From: Juglans regia
Lineage: Eukaryota; Streptophyta; Magnoliopsida; Fagales; Juglandaceae
Direction of reading: 5' to 3'
DNA: 64,000 nt
Assembly: GCF_001411555.2 (NCBI RefSeq)
Contig: NC_049909.1
Coordinates: forward strand, 8,563,485-8,627,484
The notes under the pieces are model-generated. The model was not told where the DNA came from. It was given only the letters and a program-made list of their open reading frames with translations, and ran no database searches. How positions within the stretch are numbered: the stretch's first letter is position 1; every line of letters begins with the position of its first letter. Shown here in pieces: positions 37,701-50,766 of the stretch. The position numbers and the translations under genes are program-made.

Positions 37701-38596
37701 GCTACGTTAGGACTTCTGTGTTTTATGTCATGTATGCCAGTTAAGTTATTCATGTTAATCATGACCCTAAGCGCTAGGATGGGGTAATATCCTAGTGGAA
37801 CTCCTTTGTTCACGCTGGAGTGTCTAAATAGGTGTGAAATTCCCTAGGTTGATGAAGTACAGTCGACAGGTTGCGAATGCGGCCTAATTCGCTGGTCACC
37901 AGAGCGCACCAGGCACTAACGTCGATGGTGCCACACATTATGTTACGTGTGTCCACAGCAAGTGTGGCACAAACAAATAAGTCATGGGGCCACAACAACT
38001 TTGGAGTATGAAGTATGGGCTCACAACAACTGTGGAGCATACATTACGTGAGACACAGCAATTGTGACACGTAGAATACGTGGGGCCACAACAACTGTGG
38101 AGTACGTATTAACGTACTCACAGCTGGTATAGAAACTTGTGATGTGATGCAGTAATCGGCAGGGACACACGGCTCAAGGGGACCTGTGTAGCACCTATAT
38201 GGTCACTTTAATGATTAAGTCTATTGAATAAGATTCCAAGTTCAAGTCATGTTTTACGTTATGTTATGTTCAAGTTTACGATCACGCAATCATGGTAATC
38301 CCATGAGATAAGAATATGTTTCAAGTTCATGTTATGTTATGTTCACGTTCACGTTATATTCCAAGTTCACATTTATGTTATGTCATGCTCAGGTTCAAGT
38401 TATGTTTAAGTTCATGTTCAAATTATGCATGTTCATGTTCATGTTAAGTTTCAAGTCCATGTTATGTTTCAAGTTCACGTTCATGCTATGTTTCAAGTCC
38501 ATGTTATGTTTCAAGTCACGTTCATGCTAAGCTTCAGTTTCAATTTAAGTTATGCCAGTTATGTTATGTTGTATGTCAAGTTATGCTATGATTACT
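34772..38596 (+). mobile_element. Long LTR, plus orientation, 3'-truncated (left palindrome arm)
   Basis: Begins TGTAATAGCCCGCTAG and is the reverse complement, with scattered mismatches, of 39153-43019. It lacks the last ~0.55 kb present in the right copy. Tandem repeats rich in catgttatg occupy 37340-37700 and 38240-38590. A run of units around ccacaacaactgtgg lies at 37955-38130. No coding sequence is recognised. Confidence 0.7.
37955..38130. repeat. Hairpin-forming tandem units (mirrored at about 39605-39800)
   Basis: Repeated units centred on ccacaacaactgtgg, each itself a short inverted repeat, alternate with tacgt/cacgt words. The same array occurs inverted in the right palindrome arm. 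Confidence 0.6.
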
Positions 38597-38603
38597 AGGT
38601 ATA

Positions 38604-41600
38604 TGACGCCCCCAAATTCTGCTTGGGATCGGATGGATATTTGAAGCGTCGAGACATGCAACACAAGGTTACCTGCCCCCGTTCATGACATATAAGATGC
38701 AATATTCCTAACATGCATCTAGCATTATGCAACATTCGCAGCGGATAATTTTTTTTTTCTTTAGCAATACTATGCACCAAACTGAAATATCCCAAATACT
38801 TAAAACATACTTCATACTTAACGACATACTAAACGACTAAGATCACAATAATAGTCCATATGGTTGTGATCAAAAGAGTGCTGGAGATTGAACTCCACAA
38901 TTACAAGTAGTAACCTGAGGCAACTACTGTACTACCATCTACGTCGCACCATCGCTTAGTTGATCATTTCCAGTTGGTCGATTCTCGATTCTCCTTCAGA
39001 TCCTGTAATAAGATCTACCATTCGGGGGGAATGGTAGTTGGGACTACTACAGTGAGATTTGATTACAAATCTCAGCAAGTTAACAGGAAATTTCTACACA
39101 GGTTAATGATGCATGCATGGCAGTAAAAGCATAAATGCATAATCAAATCATAAGTAATCATAACATAACTTGACATACAACATAATATAACTGGCATAAC
39201 TTAAATTGAAACTGAAGCTTAGCATGAATGTGACTTGAAACATAACATGGACTTGAAACATAGCATGAACGTGAACTTGAAACATAACATAGACTTGAAA
39301 CTTAACATGAGCGTGAACATGCATAATTTGAACATGAACTTGAACATAACTTGAACCTGAGCATGACATAACATAAATGTGAACTTGGAATATAACGTGA
39401 ACATGAACATAACATAACATGAACTTGAAACATATTCTTATCTCATGGGATTACCATGATTGCGTGATCGTAAACATGAACATAACATAACGTAAAACAT
39501 GACTTGAACTTGGAATCTTATCCAATAGACTTAATCATTAACGTGACCATATGGGTGCTACACAGGTCCCCTTGAGCCGTGTGTCCCTGCTGATTACCGC
39601 ATCATATCACAGGTTTCTATACCAGCTGTGAGTGCATTAATACGTACTCCACAGTTGTTGTGGTCCCACGTATTCTACGTGTCACAATTGCTGTGTCTCA
39701 CGTAGTGTATGCTCCACAGTTGTTGTGGCCCCATACTTCATGCTCCACAGTTGTTGTGGCCCTATGACTTATCAGTTTGTGCCACACTTGCTGTGGACAC
39801 ACGTAACATAATGTGTGGCACTATCGGCGTTAGTGCCTGGCGCGCTCCAGTAACCAGCTAATTAGGCCCCATTCGCAACTTGTTGACTGTACTTCGTCAA
39901 CCCAGGGAATTTCACACCTATTTAGACACTCCAGCGTGAACAAAGAAGTTCCACTAGGATATTACCCCATCCTAGCGCTTAGGGTCGTGATTGACACGAA
40001 TGACTTAACTGGCAGACATGACATTTCGTAATGTAACGTAACATGAACGTGACATAAAAGACAGAAATCTTGACGTAGCGTAACGTGAAATGAATGGAAG
40101 ACGACAAACATGACATACTTTGAAACATAAATGTAACAAACAACATTTCATAACATGGCATACATATAACAGACAACATTTCGTAACATAGCATACCATG
40201 TAACAGACAAGATTTCTTAACATGGCGTAACATGTGATAGTGAATATTACGTGACATGAAATACATGTAACAGATGGCATACTTAACTTAACATGACATA
40301 CTTGCAATGTATAGCAATACGTGACAGAATATCTTGTGTAACAGATAAATAATTCATGAGAGAATAAATTATGTGTAACAGATAAATATGTAATGACTTG
40401 GCATGGCACATATGATAACATACATATATACAATTTAGTTCCCTTACTTATCACTCATACACATTAAACTGATAGTAAGTTAAAAGTTAACTTACCTCGA
40501 TCTTCGCGCTTCAAGACAAACTCAAGTGCGATCACGAGAAACTGAAAATAGTGATTTCTAAAAATTAGAACTTAATCACTAACAATTAGGAATATGGAAA
40601 AAATATCAACTTAGAGTAAAGTTACCATTTTACCCTCTTTATGTGGGAAAATGACCATTTTACCTCTAACTTAAGGATTTTGCATCCTAACTCCAAAAAT
40701 CACCAAAATTTACATACATTATGTAAATTTTGTCCTAAACTCAAATATCAATTTAGAAAAATTTGTACTCTATTTACAACCATCAAAACTCTATATGGCC
40801 GAAACTTACAAGGCTAATTCTTTTGCTTTTTGTTGTAATTCTTTCAAATCTCAAAACTCATAATTAAACCAAAATTTTTCTTCTACTATACTCATAACAT
40901 ATTCCTAAGAATAATCATGTTTTGAATCATGAACAAAAGTCATCAAAATCACTAAAACCATACTTGAACTTTTTGGTTTCTCTTCTAAGTTCAAAACAGA
41001 TTTTTGTTTTTAACTTGTTTTGATCAACCTCTTGATCCATGACTTATAAAGAAGTGATCTTCAAACCAAAAGATCACATGGTTCAAAAAGGTGTCCTAAA
41101 ACAGATCCAAGCTTCAAACTCAAGATCACATGGGTAAACATCAACCAAAACATAAATTTAGCCAAGAACATCATCACTTTGGCCTAACCGAATATCTCCT
41201 TGCATAAAATTTCATATCTTCGAAACTAACATCAAATATCTTCAAAATAACATTCTAACATGTATATAAGAGGCTTAGGATCTTCCAATAAAAATATCAA
41301 AGCCATTGGAATAAGATTAAACCATAAAAGATTTAAACTTTCTCACTACAGAAACCGTTTTCCCTCTTCCAGTTTCTAAGTTTCTAGACCTAAGAAAATA
41401 TTTCACCAAAACTTTTAATCATGCAACAAATCCTTAACAAATAATCATATACACATATTAACAGTACTCCATAAAAATTTCGGACCAAGATCTATTCATT
41501 TGCTTTCTCAAAAACTCTAAAATATAACACACTCTCCAATTTATCGCTTAGAATGACCTTTTTGGGGTCTAAATAACTTTTAACCGATTAAATGATCTCC

Positions 41601-43019
41601 AAATGGAACAATAAGGTATCCACGTAAACTAGACTCCAAAATAAAGAACTTTCATGAAGGAAGATTTGCGAGAAAACACTTACAAAATCTTCAACACAGG
41701 CGTTCAAAAGAGGTATGAAAAACTGTCCGAGAGTGTCTTTTGTGTTTTATGAAGGAAAAGTGTAAATGAGTGCTGCTTTTCGTGGGAAGTGGACTGGAGA
41801 GCTTCTTACACAAGCTATGTAAAGTGATAGGACTGAAGGAATGGTTGAGTGTTGGCCTTTTCTTCTCATAAAAATCAGACCAAGATCTTTTCTCAAGGTG
41901 GAGTGTGAGAGTGAAAGAGTGAGGTGGCCCTTTAGCTTTGTCTTTTAAGAATCTTCTAGGCCCTTCTTGTAAAGATCTGGCCAGTTAAATGGGGGTACAA
42001 AACTTAGCCATGAAGCAATCCTATGGTGACCAAATTCGTGGGCCTTAATGGGCCTAAACCGAATGGGCCTAAATTTTGGGGTTTAAAGAGGGTTTGGGTT
42101 GCTATCAAGCCCAAATCCAATATCACTTAGCCCAATCAATTTTTCAAGGTTAACAAGGTTGGATAATGATGTTCTAACACAAATTTGAAGGATTAATAGC
42201 ATGTGGAAGTGATTTAATCAAGTGATAAAACACAATGCTAGAAATCGGATTAGAAAATATTTGGAGGCCAACTTTAGGGTTTTGGGGAAACCGTTTAGGA
42301 TTCCGATTTCAACCATGCTTTTGGGCTTTCAATTGGACTCCCACCATTTAGGGTTTTACTAGGATTGAAAACGTCATTGGTCTGGCACAATTTGGTTGAG
42401 CAGATGAAACAAGGTTTTGCTTAAGTGACATGATCTCACACCTTTATTCCTTCGAATCCATCAAACGCTCCTCATGGTGCCAAGTGTCTAATATTATTTA
42501 CTAAGTGTAGCTAAGATCTTGCCAAGTGTCCACATAAAATTTCTCTAATCTAATTTGGACATTCCACACTGATTTTGAAACACTGCAATTGGTGCGCTTA
42601 CCGAGATTACTATTCACTCTAAAAAAGTGAATCATAAACTTAACACTAAAAATTCCTAAATATTCATATTAACCTACAGTGAAAATCTTTTACCAAAATT
42701 CAACCTCGAACTGCCCCTAAAAATAATTTCACAATTTCCAACGGACGTTTCGTCCGGAATTATCAAAATAGGCAATTGCGCCATAAAATCCTAAATAATC
42801 CACTGAGTCTAATGGCGCAGACCATAATGTATTCTGACACTTCTAACCACCTCAAATAAATAAAACTCATATTTCTAGCACCATAGTGAGTGATAACACT
42901 GATTATGTTGATAGACTAAAACCTATGCAATTGGTCGATTCGTAAAAACTTATTAGGCTTTTACGGGATTCCTAAAGTCAATAGAAATTCCACCAATGAA
43001 TTTCTAGCAGGCTGTTACA
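38604..43019 (-). mobile_element. Long solo LTR, minus orientation (right palindrome arm plus full 3' end)
   Basis: On the minus strand it starts TGTAACAGCCTGCTAG at 43019 and ends TTTGGGGGCGTCA at 38604, 4416 bp. Such TGTAAC...GGGGCGTCA ends and multi-kilobase size resemble LTRs of Tekay/Del-type chromoviruses; with no internal domain the lineage is inference. Flanks gggta (right) and aggta/gtata (left) do not give a clean 5-bp duplication. Confidence 0.65.
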
Positions 43020-43420
43020 GGGTATGTGTTCACTGCTTTTGGGGGAGCTATCAGCTGGAAATCACACTTACAATCTGTTGTAGCTTTGTCTATCACAGAG
43101 GCTGAATATATAGCATTGACTGAAGCTGTAAAAGAGGCCATATGGTTAAAAGGTATTGCAAGTGAGTTAAACATTTACTGTGGCAACATCACAGTACACT
43201 GTGATAACCAAAGTACACTATACTTAGCTAAAAATCAAGTTTTCCTTGAAAGGTCCAAACCTATTGATATAAGGCTTCATTTTGTAAGGGATGTTATAGA
43301 ATAAAAAATAGTATGTGTGGAGAAGGTCTCAACTGAGGATAAACCCTCAGATATGATGACTAAATCTCTCTCCTGTTCTAAATTCAGACATTGTCTGAAC
43401 TTAGTTGGTACGGAAGTCTA
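43020..43420 (+). pseudogene. Copia pol 3' end (RNase H) fragment
   Basis: The frame starts at the LTR junction with GYVFTAFGGAISWKSHLQ and continues VALSITEAEYIALTEAVKEA then VHCDNQSTLYLAKNQVF: the C-terminal RNase H of a Copia polyprotein. It stops at 43302-43304, and homologous sequence (EDKPSDMMTKSLSCSKFRHC) continues past the stop to about 43420. Everything upstream of RNase H is missing. Confidence 0.85.
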
Positions 43421-43501
43421 GAGTCTGTCCCCATTAGGGGGACAATGCAGGGATAAGCCAATGATGAGGGTTGATGAACACTTGGCAATTAAATGTTTTG
43501 C

Positions 43502-44120
43502 CAAGGTGGAGATTTGAACTAATGTGCCAATACATTTATCTGTTGCGTTTTAATTTCTGTCTAACATGTTTCTCTTACATGAGTGAATGGATGAGAGACA
43601 AGTGGCAAAATTAGGACCCTTGAAGTTAATAAGGCTGAAGCTGCTTTCACGTGTGGTGCCCGTGCCTGAAGCTACTGTATTATGGATTTGATGCCACTGG
43701 ATCATTACACGTGTTGAAATCTGTTTTACCCTATATATTTGTAGCTTCCGTGTTGTAAACCCTAGATTATTCATTTTTGGGCATTCTGTTGTTTGAGAGG
43801 CTTTGATACAGAGAGGGAGAACAGAGAGGGGGGATCTAGGGTATGTTAGGGTTTTCATTTGGAGGGAAAAATTATTGCAATTTTCTGAGAGGGAGTGAGG
43901 GCTTTGTATATACATGTGATTCTGAGACTTCTCTATGAAGGACATTGATCATTAATAAATCTCTGAGGCCATTCCTGCCGTGGGCGTAGACCATCAGGGT
44001 CGAACCACGTAAATCTGTTGTGTTGATTCTTTATTTGTTTTATTCTTATTTCTTTTATTACTGTTTTTCATTATTGCTTGATTTCTTGATGTTCTTGATT
44101 CTGTAAAGGGTTCTGGATTT
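43502..44120 (+). repeat. Copia polypurine tract and 3' LTR (right end uncertain)
   Basis: caaggtggagatttg (43502-43516) is a Copia-type polypurine tract. The LTR then contains a CTATATAT box near 43731, an aataaa signal at 43954 and the Copia-like U5 words ccgtgggcgtag and cgaaccacgtaaatctg (43978-44018). I could not fix its 3' boundary or a target duplication. Confidence 0.6.
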
Positions 44121-45060
44121 TGTTGTATCCTGTTTGGTTCTATCCATGAATATTTGCTATCATATTTCTTTATTAGAGTTCTGCATAAAAAGAACTCTTG
44201 AATAAATCTTTACAAGATCTTTACAACTTTCTTCAAATTTCTAATTCTAGAGAGATAGATAGATATAGTATGTGGATCCCATAGCATTAAAATGTTAAAA
44301 TCCAAAATGAGGTTTTCATATTGTGTCCATCTCTCTCGATATGCTTAGAAAGTTTCTGTAAAACAAAAAATTGTAGAAAATAACAATCTCATACGTTATG
44401 CATTGAACGTACTCATCTATTTGCGAAGAGCTATATATCCATTCAGAACTCATTTTGCATCTTTATGGGATCATCCTTTGTAGATGCAAGTTGCAATATT
44501 GACTTTTGAATGAAATTAACATAAGCAAATTGAATGCAGATGAAGGGGTCATGATACTGAGACTAACTAAGCAATTATTTAATTGAACTACATAGCAAAT
44601 TATTTGAAATTGTTCATTTGACCAGCTAATTTTCTTAGGCCAAAACAAGTTGATAACAAGTTACATTTACTTATGTTATTAGTATTAGTAATCGGTTAAT
44701 AAATAAAGTATTTACATATTCGAAGGTTGTTTTACATTGCATGAATCATCACCTCATTTCAATATCGTAGCAAACTACGAAATTATCTTACTACATTGGT
44801 ATAATTGTGCACTCATCACACACTGATATCAGTTCATGAACTGCTTTCGCATATGAATGAAAACTATATTGGTTTGATTGTTGCCAATATGCATGAATTT
44901 TTTGGTTGAATTGGTTCTCCAAATAGACAATTATTTAATTACTTTTATAGGTTATTATATAATATAGGGTGTGTATTCTGTTTCAATATTTTTTTTATAT
45001 ATTTTTTTTTTTGTATTTTGTAAATATTAAGGAAACCACCGGAAACGATCTTCACAGAAA
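44121..45060. other. Intergenic, no feature seen
   Basis: AT-rich, no recognisable gene. Contains a short GATA run (44250-44268) and T-rich tracts near 44988-45020. Confidence 0.4.
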
Positions 45061-46660
45061 TGACTGAAATCAGTCAAACCTGATTTAAGGACTTGCAATA
45101 TATTGTGCACGATTTGAGGCACTGTTATTCTTGTAAGCATTTATTTTCCATCTTTATACTTACCTTGTATATCATAAACGTTAAGGGACAGCCTGTATTC
45201 GGCTCCCATCTCTTGTAAACTTTGCATATAAATACATATCCTCTCGATGGTAAACATACGAGAGTTTCCCAGAATTTTGGTTTCGTATTATGGTATCCAG
45301 AGCCTAAACGTGACCACTGTCTTTTTTTCCAGACCCGATCCCATGGCCTCATCTTCAATCCCTGTCAACCCAAGTAACAATCACAGCCTTATTACTGTTA
45401 AACTCACCAAAGATAATTATCTCTTATGGAAAACTCAAATCGTCTTGTACTTGTGTGGCCAACGCTTGTTCCTTTTTGTTGATGGTACCATCTCCCCTCC
45501 CTCTCCCACCATACCCAACCCTAATGCCAATACATCCGACTCCACCACCCCCGAAATCACCAATCCTAAATACACCTTCTGGTTTGACCAAGATCAAATT
45601 GTTTTAAGTACCCTGGTTTCTTCTCTATCTGAAAGCATTTTGGGACAAATGGTTGCGCTCTCCAACTCCAGAGAAGTCTGAGCAGCCCTTGAGCACAAGC
45701 TATCCAAATTCGTCAATTCCTGGCCTTCACAAAGAAGGGCAACATGTCTATCTCAGACTATGACCAGAAGATGAAATCCTTCTCGAACACACTGGCTGCT
45801 ATTGGTCAGCCTCTTCAAGCCCATGAGTTCAGAGCATATCTCCCTAGAGGACTTGATAGCTCTTATGATGCTATCATCACTTCTATCTCAACTCAAATAG
45901 ACAAAATGTCATCTAAAGAGATGTTTAATCATTTCCTTGCATTTGAATTGAGGATTGAGCATCACCAATCTGCTCTAGAAGCCATGATTGGTTCAACAAA
46001 TGTGGCTACTCGAAATGATGGACGTTCGCAAGGTGGCAAATCCAATTCTCAGACACGCTCTTCACAACAGTAGCAACCTAACGACTTCAACTCCAACTCT
46101 AGAGGCCGTGGACGTGGCCAACGTGAGCGAGGTGGCCAACCATAGAATACTTCATCAAACTCGCGCTTTACATGTTAGGTATGTGGTAAAAATGGGCACA
46201 CTATCGTGCAATGCTACTACCGATTTAATCATGCCTACCAAGACACCCCTCCCAACATGGCAGCCTACTTGACCATCGTCACCAACTGATGCCAACTGGT
46301 ATCTTGATACTGGTTCAACAAACCACCTCACAAATGATTTCCGCAATCTCACTGTGCACTCTAAGCCTTACAATGACACTGATCAGATCCATATCAGCGA
46401 CGGGGCAAGTTTACTCATTAAGAATATTAAAAAAAAATTAATTTATGTGAGTCAATTTACCCGCGACAATAATGTTTATATCGAGTTTCACTCCTCTTCT
46501 TTTTTGGTGAAGGACGAGGCAATGGGGACAGTTCTGCTGTGCAGAAAACCTAAAGACAGACTCTACACTTTTCCATCCACTGCCACTCCCACAAGACATC
46601 CTCAGACTTTCATTTTTCAATATGCTCCCCTGGATGGGCCATTCGTCTTATAAGACTATA
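45060..46660 (+). mobile_element. 5' part of a Copia element
   Basis: Partial 5' LTR (to 45290; contains catataaatac near 45227), then PBS tggtatccagagcc (45291-45304), gag and the start of protease. It ends abruptly near 46660 in a MITE-like sequence. The RNase H fragment at 43020 lies upstream, so the two are not one simple element. Confidence 0.75.
45343..46653 (+). pseudogene. Copia gag-protease pseudogene
   Basis: ATG 45343 (MASSSIPVNPSNNHSLITVK) opens a typical Copia gag with LTKDNYLLWKTQIVLYL and SESILGQMVALSNSREV. A TGA at 45679 and a frameshift near 45720 interrupt it. It resumes with NMSISDYDQKMKSFSNTLAA and LPRGLDSSYDAIITSIS. The zinc knuckle CGKNGHTIVQC is near 46175-46215. The protease motif YLDTGSTNHLTND is near 46300, followed by the GAG-pre-integrase-like LIYVSQFTRDNNVYIEF. 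Several stops and frame changes are present. Confidence 0.8.
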
Positions 46661-46775
46661 CGACATCTCATCTCCAAGCTCTCCCTACCTATTTCGTCCA
46701 ATAAAATTATAATGATTCGATGAGATGAGATAAGATAAAATATATTGTGGAAACAAACGAGGGCTGAGATCAAAA
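46661..46775. mobile_element. Degenerate CTCAT-family MITE
   Basis: catctcatctcc ... gatgagatgagataag ... gtggaaacaaacgagggc carries the pentamers and a terminal AAACGAG word in the same order as the 61489-61693 copy. Ends are not clear. Confidence 0.35.
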
Positions 46776-47139
46776 TTTATACAATTTATAAACGAAAAGT
46801 TTCCGCACCGAACCAAAAAAAAGTTGGCTGGCATGATGTCATTCCGAGATGGAATATCCAAATTGAACCCTAAACGTCGATATAAAACTTTGAAAAAAAT
46901 TGTCGCGATTTAATACAGTGTCAATTTTATTAGAAATTGATGTCTTTCCCTTTAATTAATCGTTGGTTTGGGATCAGCTTTCTATATTCAATAATAATAC
47001 ACATGTAGTCAAATGTCTTTTCCACAAGATAATGGTTTTAGGTCGAGTCTCACGTAGCTAACACCCCGGGGTAGGTGAGAACTCACTTTTGTTCTTTAAA
47101 CTAGTCAAACGAAAAAGAATCCAGAAGCTGAGACTTTTA

Positions 47140-47465
47140 TAAGTTATTGTAATATTTTCGAATATTTCTAAATATATATTTTTTAAATATCATTTAAATA
47201 AAAATTATTTTTTAATTTTAAAATTTAAATTTCTTCATTTAATCATTATATAATTATTACAACTTTCATAAATTTTTAAATAAAATACAAAAAATAATAT
47301 AACTATTTCAATTTTCAAAATAAAAATACTTAAAAAATTATAATTTTTTTATTTAATTTTTTCTCTCTCGTAATTTAAAACTCAATAAAATATCATAATT
47401 CAAACTATTTCATTATTATTCACATATATTATATAATATATATCAGTATCCAAACGAACTCGTAT
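47140..47465. mobile_element. Degenerate CTCAT-family MITE, 3' part
   Basis: AT-rich block ending ctatttcattattattcac ... tatccaaacgaactcg, comparable to the 3' ends of the other copies. The left boundary is not visible. Confidence 0.35.
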
Positions 47466-47510
47466 GTATTGCTGGGTTATTATCATGGAACCAGAGCAGG
47501 GAAGGATGTT

Positions 47511-47922
47511 TGTTATGAACCCAATTAATTTGGGTTGGGCTTGATGGGCCTCTTACTTGTTATCTTTAATTTTAATTGATTGTTAGAGTTGTTAGTGGCC
47601 CATAGCCTTTTGTCGTTAGTTGTTGAACAAAGGGGCATTTTCTAGTATAATTACAGGGGAGGGGGTGGTGTTGAAGGGCATCTGAAGTCTAGAACAATCT
47701 AAGTTTGTTGTTTTTCTGGAGGAAGGAATTCCCTCGAAGAATTCCAGTGTGACTAGCTAATACTATTTCCATATTTTCGTCATCTTCTTCACTGTGTTCA
47801 TCTCTTTTCCATTTTGTCAAACACATCGTATGCATTACTGTATTTTCAATGCAGTAGCCTTCTATCCCCATTTCCATTGCTTTTTCCTTGATACAAGCAG
47901 CCACCCCATCAGGTCCCTAACA
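47511..47922 (+). repeat. 5' LTR of the non-autonomous element
   Basis: 412 bp, TGTTATGAACCC ... CCTAACA. The 3' LTR, when its two parts are joined, is 411 bp and differs by scattered substitutions (for example atagcc/atggcc, ctgaag/ttgaaa). The copies are therefore moderately diverged and the element is not new. Confidence 0.85.
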
Positions 47923-47946
47923 AGTGGTATCTAGAGCCTACGATCC

Positions 47947-50079
47947 ATGGAGGATGAACTATTTTTCGAGCAGCAACAAGAGTCCTTACAGCTGCGGGTG
48001 GACGCTAATGAAAACTGTCTTCAGGGGTTTAATAACAGCTTTAACAACTTGATAGATATGATGCTTTATTGGTTGGTAAGGCAGAACAATATTACTAATC
48101 GGTACGATGTTATGGAGAAATTAGTGAGATTAAAGATTAGGAAATGGAGGTCAATAGTTGTTGAGTGTCCTAGAGGAAATGTCGCAGTTAGTGAAGACTT
48201 CAACTCAAAAACATTAGTGGAAGAGAAGGAAGCAGTTACGGCTTCAATCGACAATTCACAACCATTGATAGTGCAGGAAGAAAATGGAATCGTAAAAAAA
48301 AAGGGTGTAGATATGGTCGTAACTCCTGATGATGCCGAAAAGGGAGCGAAGGATGAAGAGAAGATTCATCTGCAGGACCAGGTTAGTGCGAAGCAAAATG
48401 AAGAACCAGCAGCCAAGGATGATTCCAATGAGTTACCTCTTTCATCAGCTCCAAAAAATTCCGTTAGAAATTCCATTTTCTCGTATCAAATTTCATCTGT
48501 CCTTAGCAATCCAAATCCAAAATTGATTTCTAAACAGCCAAATTTTCCTCTCTGATTTTGGTCTCCTTTATCTCATCTCAAAAATGAATTCCTTCATCTC
48601 CGTGTCTCTTCTCCTTTCTCCATGAACACATCGTCTGCTGTTAACCTCACCCAGATAGAACACTTGATTGGTGATGGGGCCAAGAACCATAACACCATGA
48701 ATTCCATCAACAATGTCTTCGATGCTAGGAGGTTGATTAGCCGTAGAATTAGTAATGCATCAGTTCAGAGTGGCATTACGTTGTGGCCGTTCAACCCTAT
48801 GGCGGTGGTCATTTACACGGGTGAAACCCATACTTATGTATGTCTCATATGGCATCCTCCATGGCCAGATTCACCTGAAAGCGTCACTCACTCGCCCAAT
48901 AACCAAAAAAAATTCCAAACTCTAGTTTCTCAACCTCTTCAATCTGAGCCCTTGTCTAGGACTTGGATAAGCAAGATGAAGAACTAGTACAATGTGAATT
49001 CGGTAGCTAGCAAATTCAACTCGGGAAACACTAGAATTCGAAAATCTCCATTTCAAAAGAAGATGACAGAAACTCAAAGACGGGTGGGTGGAATCGGAAG
49101 TGGAAGCTACCGTTGGGAAAAGAAATCGAACTCGGTTGGGAAATTAGGGAATCGAATTCCTTTCGGTGTTGCGTTCAAGACGAGGAGTGCTTGGAATTCA
49201 AGAGCAACGAGAGAGCGAGATGGACTCTAGCACCCGAAGGAATTGAGACGTGAAGGAATATCGATAATTGTTACTTGGTTTGGAGTTGATGTTGTGGAAG
49301 TAATTGTTACTTGGACCAAATGCATGTGTTTTGGTATTTCTCAAGGTCATTTGCAAAATCATGTTGATGATATCAAATCTGAGAGAGTTGGAGAGGGTGA
49401 AATAGAAGCAGTCATTATTGCCACTGGAGTCCACACCCAACGAGGCGAGAACTTCCAAATTACCATCTCTACGTGTGGTAATTCTGTTATTTGTTGGGTT
49501 GATATCCTGGAAAGTAGTAAGTAGATTACTATACTATGGGATTTTCTTACGGAAATTAGAACGTCTCTTGGCTCTGAGATTTATCTAAAAAATTTATGGG
49601 TTGTTTTTAACATGTCTGATGAATTACTTGAAAGAGTGTTAGACCCTGATGTTGGCATGTTTTCAATCTTAATTGTGGTGATAAAGGATGATGAGGATCT
49701 TTACAGGATGGTTTGTATTGGTACTAAAGTTGAAGCAAGCTGTGGATTAGAAATGGTTGAGACAATGGGTTTTACACTATACATTTGCACACTACCTGAG
49801 CAAGTTACACCTGAATGCTTGGGTCCAGGAAAAATGGACCTTAGCCTTCAAGTTCATGGGGGACCTGGTGCTATTTTGTCATCAAAAGATGAGCCTATAC
49901 TGATTGATTGGCTTCCTAGCCATTTTGAATTAAAAGGGGCTCTTGAAATTTATGGATTGCAATATAAGTTTTCATTCAACAGAGACTCTTTGCATGCTGG
50001 TTCTAAACGTGGAGGGCCACCTCAAAATATTAAATCTTGGGTCAGATTTGTTGTTGCTTGTAGTCTTGTAGTCATGTAA
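47947..50079 (+). pseudogene. Unknown 711-codon frame inside the LTR element
   Basis: One reading frame runs from ATG 47947 (MEDELFFEQQQESLQLRVDA) to TAA 50079 and is broken only by four stops: TGA 48553, TAG 48985, TAG 49228 and TAG 49522. Every longer open piece lies in this same frame, so it was one protein. The N-terminus is charged with a helical, Q/L-rich look (NCLQGFNNSFNNLIDMMLYW). An acidic/lysine middle (DAEKGAKDEEKIHLQDQVSA) follows, then a basic R/S/G segment near 49020-49220. A more ordered C-terminal part follows (IEAVIIATGVHTQRGENFQI; DPDVGMFSILIVVIKDDEDL; EPILIDWLPSHFELKGALEI). I recognise no capsid, zinc-knuckle, protease, RT or integrase motif. It may be an extreme gag derivative, a captured host gene or a novel accessory protein. 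Confidence 0.6.
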
Positions 50080-50766
50080 GGAATAAAATCTCTATCCTTT
50101 CAACCCCAGAGGCCGAAGAGATACTTGAAGTCATTATTTTTCTATCCTTAGATCACTAGCTTCATGGCCTCACAGTGCTTTTATACGAATGTATACAATC
50201 ACTTATCAGTTACTTCACAGAGAAAGAATAGAAGAACAGCTATAACAAGTTAGCAAAATCACTTGCTTGCAGAGTTCCTAGGGACTTAATCTACTTGCAA
50301 GCTGTGGAGTGCATTTCAGGATACGATACTCTTAGTAAGTAACTTAGAAGCTCAGTTGCCTATCAAATTCATCTTGTTTGTTTTTATATTAAGGCTACGG
50401 GTAAAGAAGCGATTGGCCTAGTGGTGAAGCTTATTCGAGAGGCCGCCAGTAATTGTGTTGCTGTAGATCTAAGTGCCAAGGTTATATATCTGAGTGCAGA
50501 TATGCATTGTGTACAAGCATGTGGATTTGACAATCTCCAATGCTTCTCCATTTTAGTTGGCAAAGTGCAGTGGAATGAGCTGCAAGCAGCCATTCAACAT
50601 GTTTGAAATATCATCAATTGATGCTTAGTGATACATGATAAGCTGGAGGCATCATTACGTGATCTTCTAGGATGGGAGGTGTCCAAGCTTGTAGATCTGC
50701 TTAGAGGGAGCCTCAAGTTATTAATGCTCCAACCTTGAGGACAAGGTTGCTTAAAGGGGGAGAATT
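50080..50766 (+). other. 3' internal region and PPT of the non-autonomous element
   Basis: No continuation of the 711-codon frame. A 61-codon frame at 50421-50606 (MVKLIREAASNCVAVDLSAK ...) is in another frame and unassigned. The polypurine tract is 50753-50766. Confidence 0.5.

Noticed and set aside
47689..47904. 71-codon minus frame, repeated at 56416-56682
   Set aside because: Both lie in the two LTRs of the non-autonomous element; LTR sequence duplicated by definition, so similarity is not evidence of a gene.
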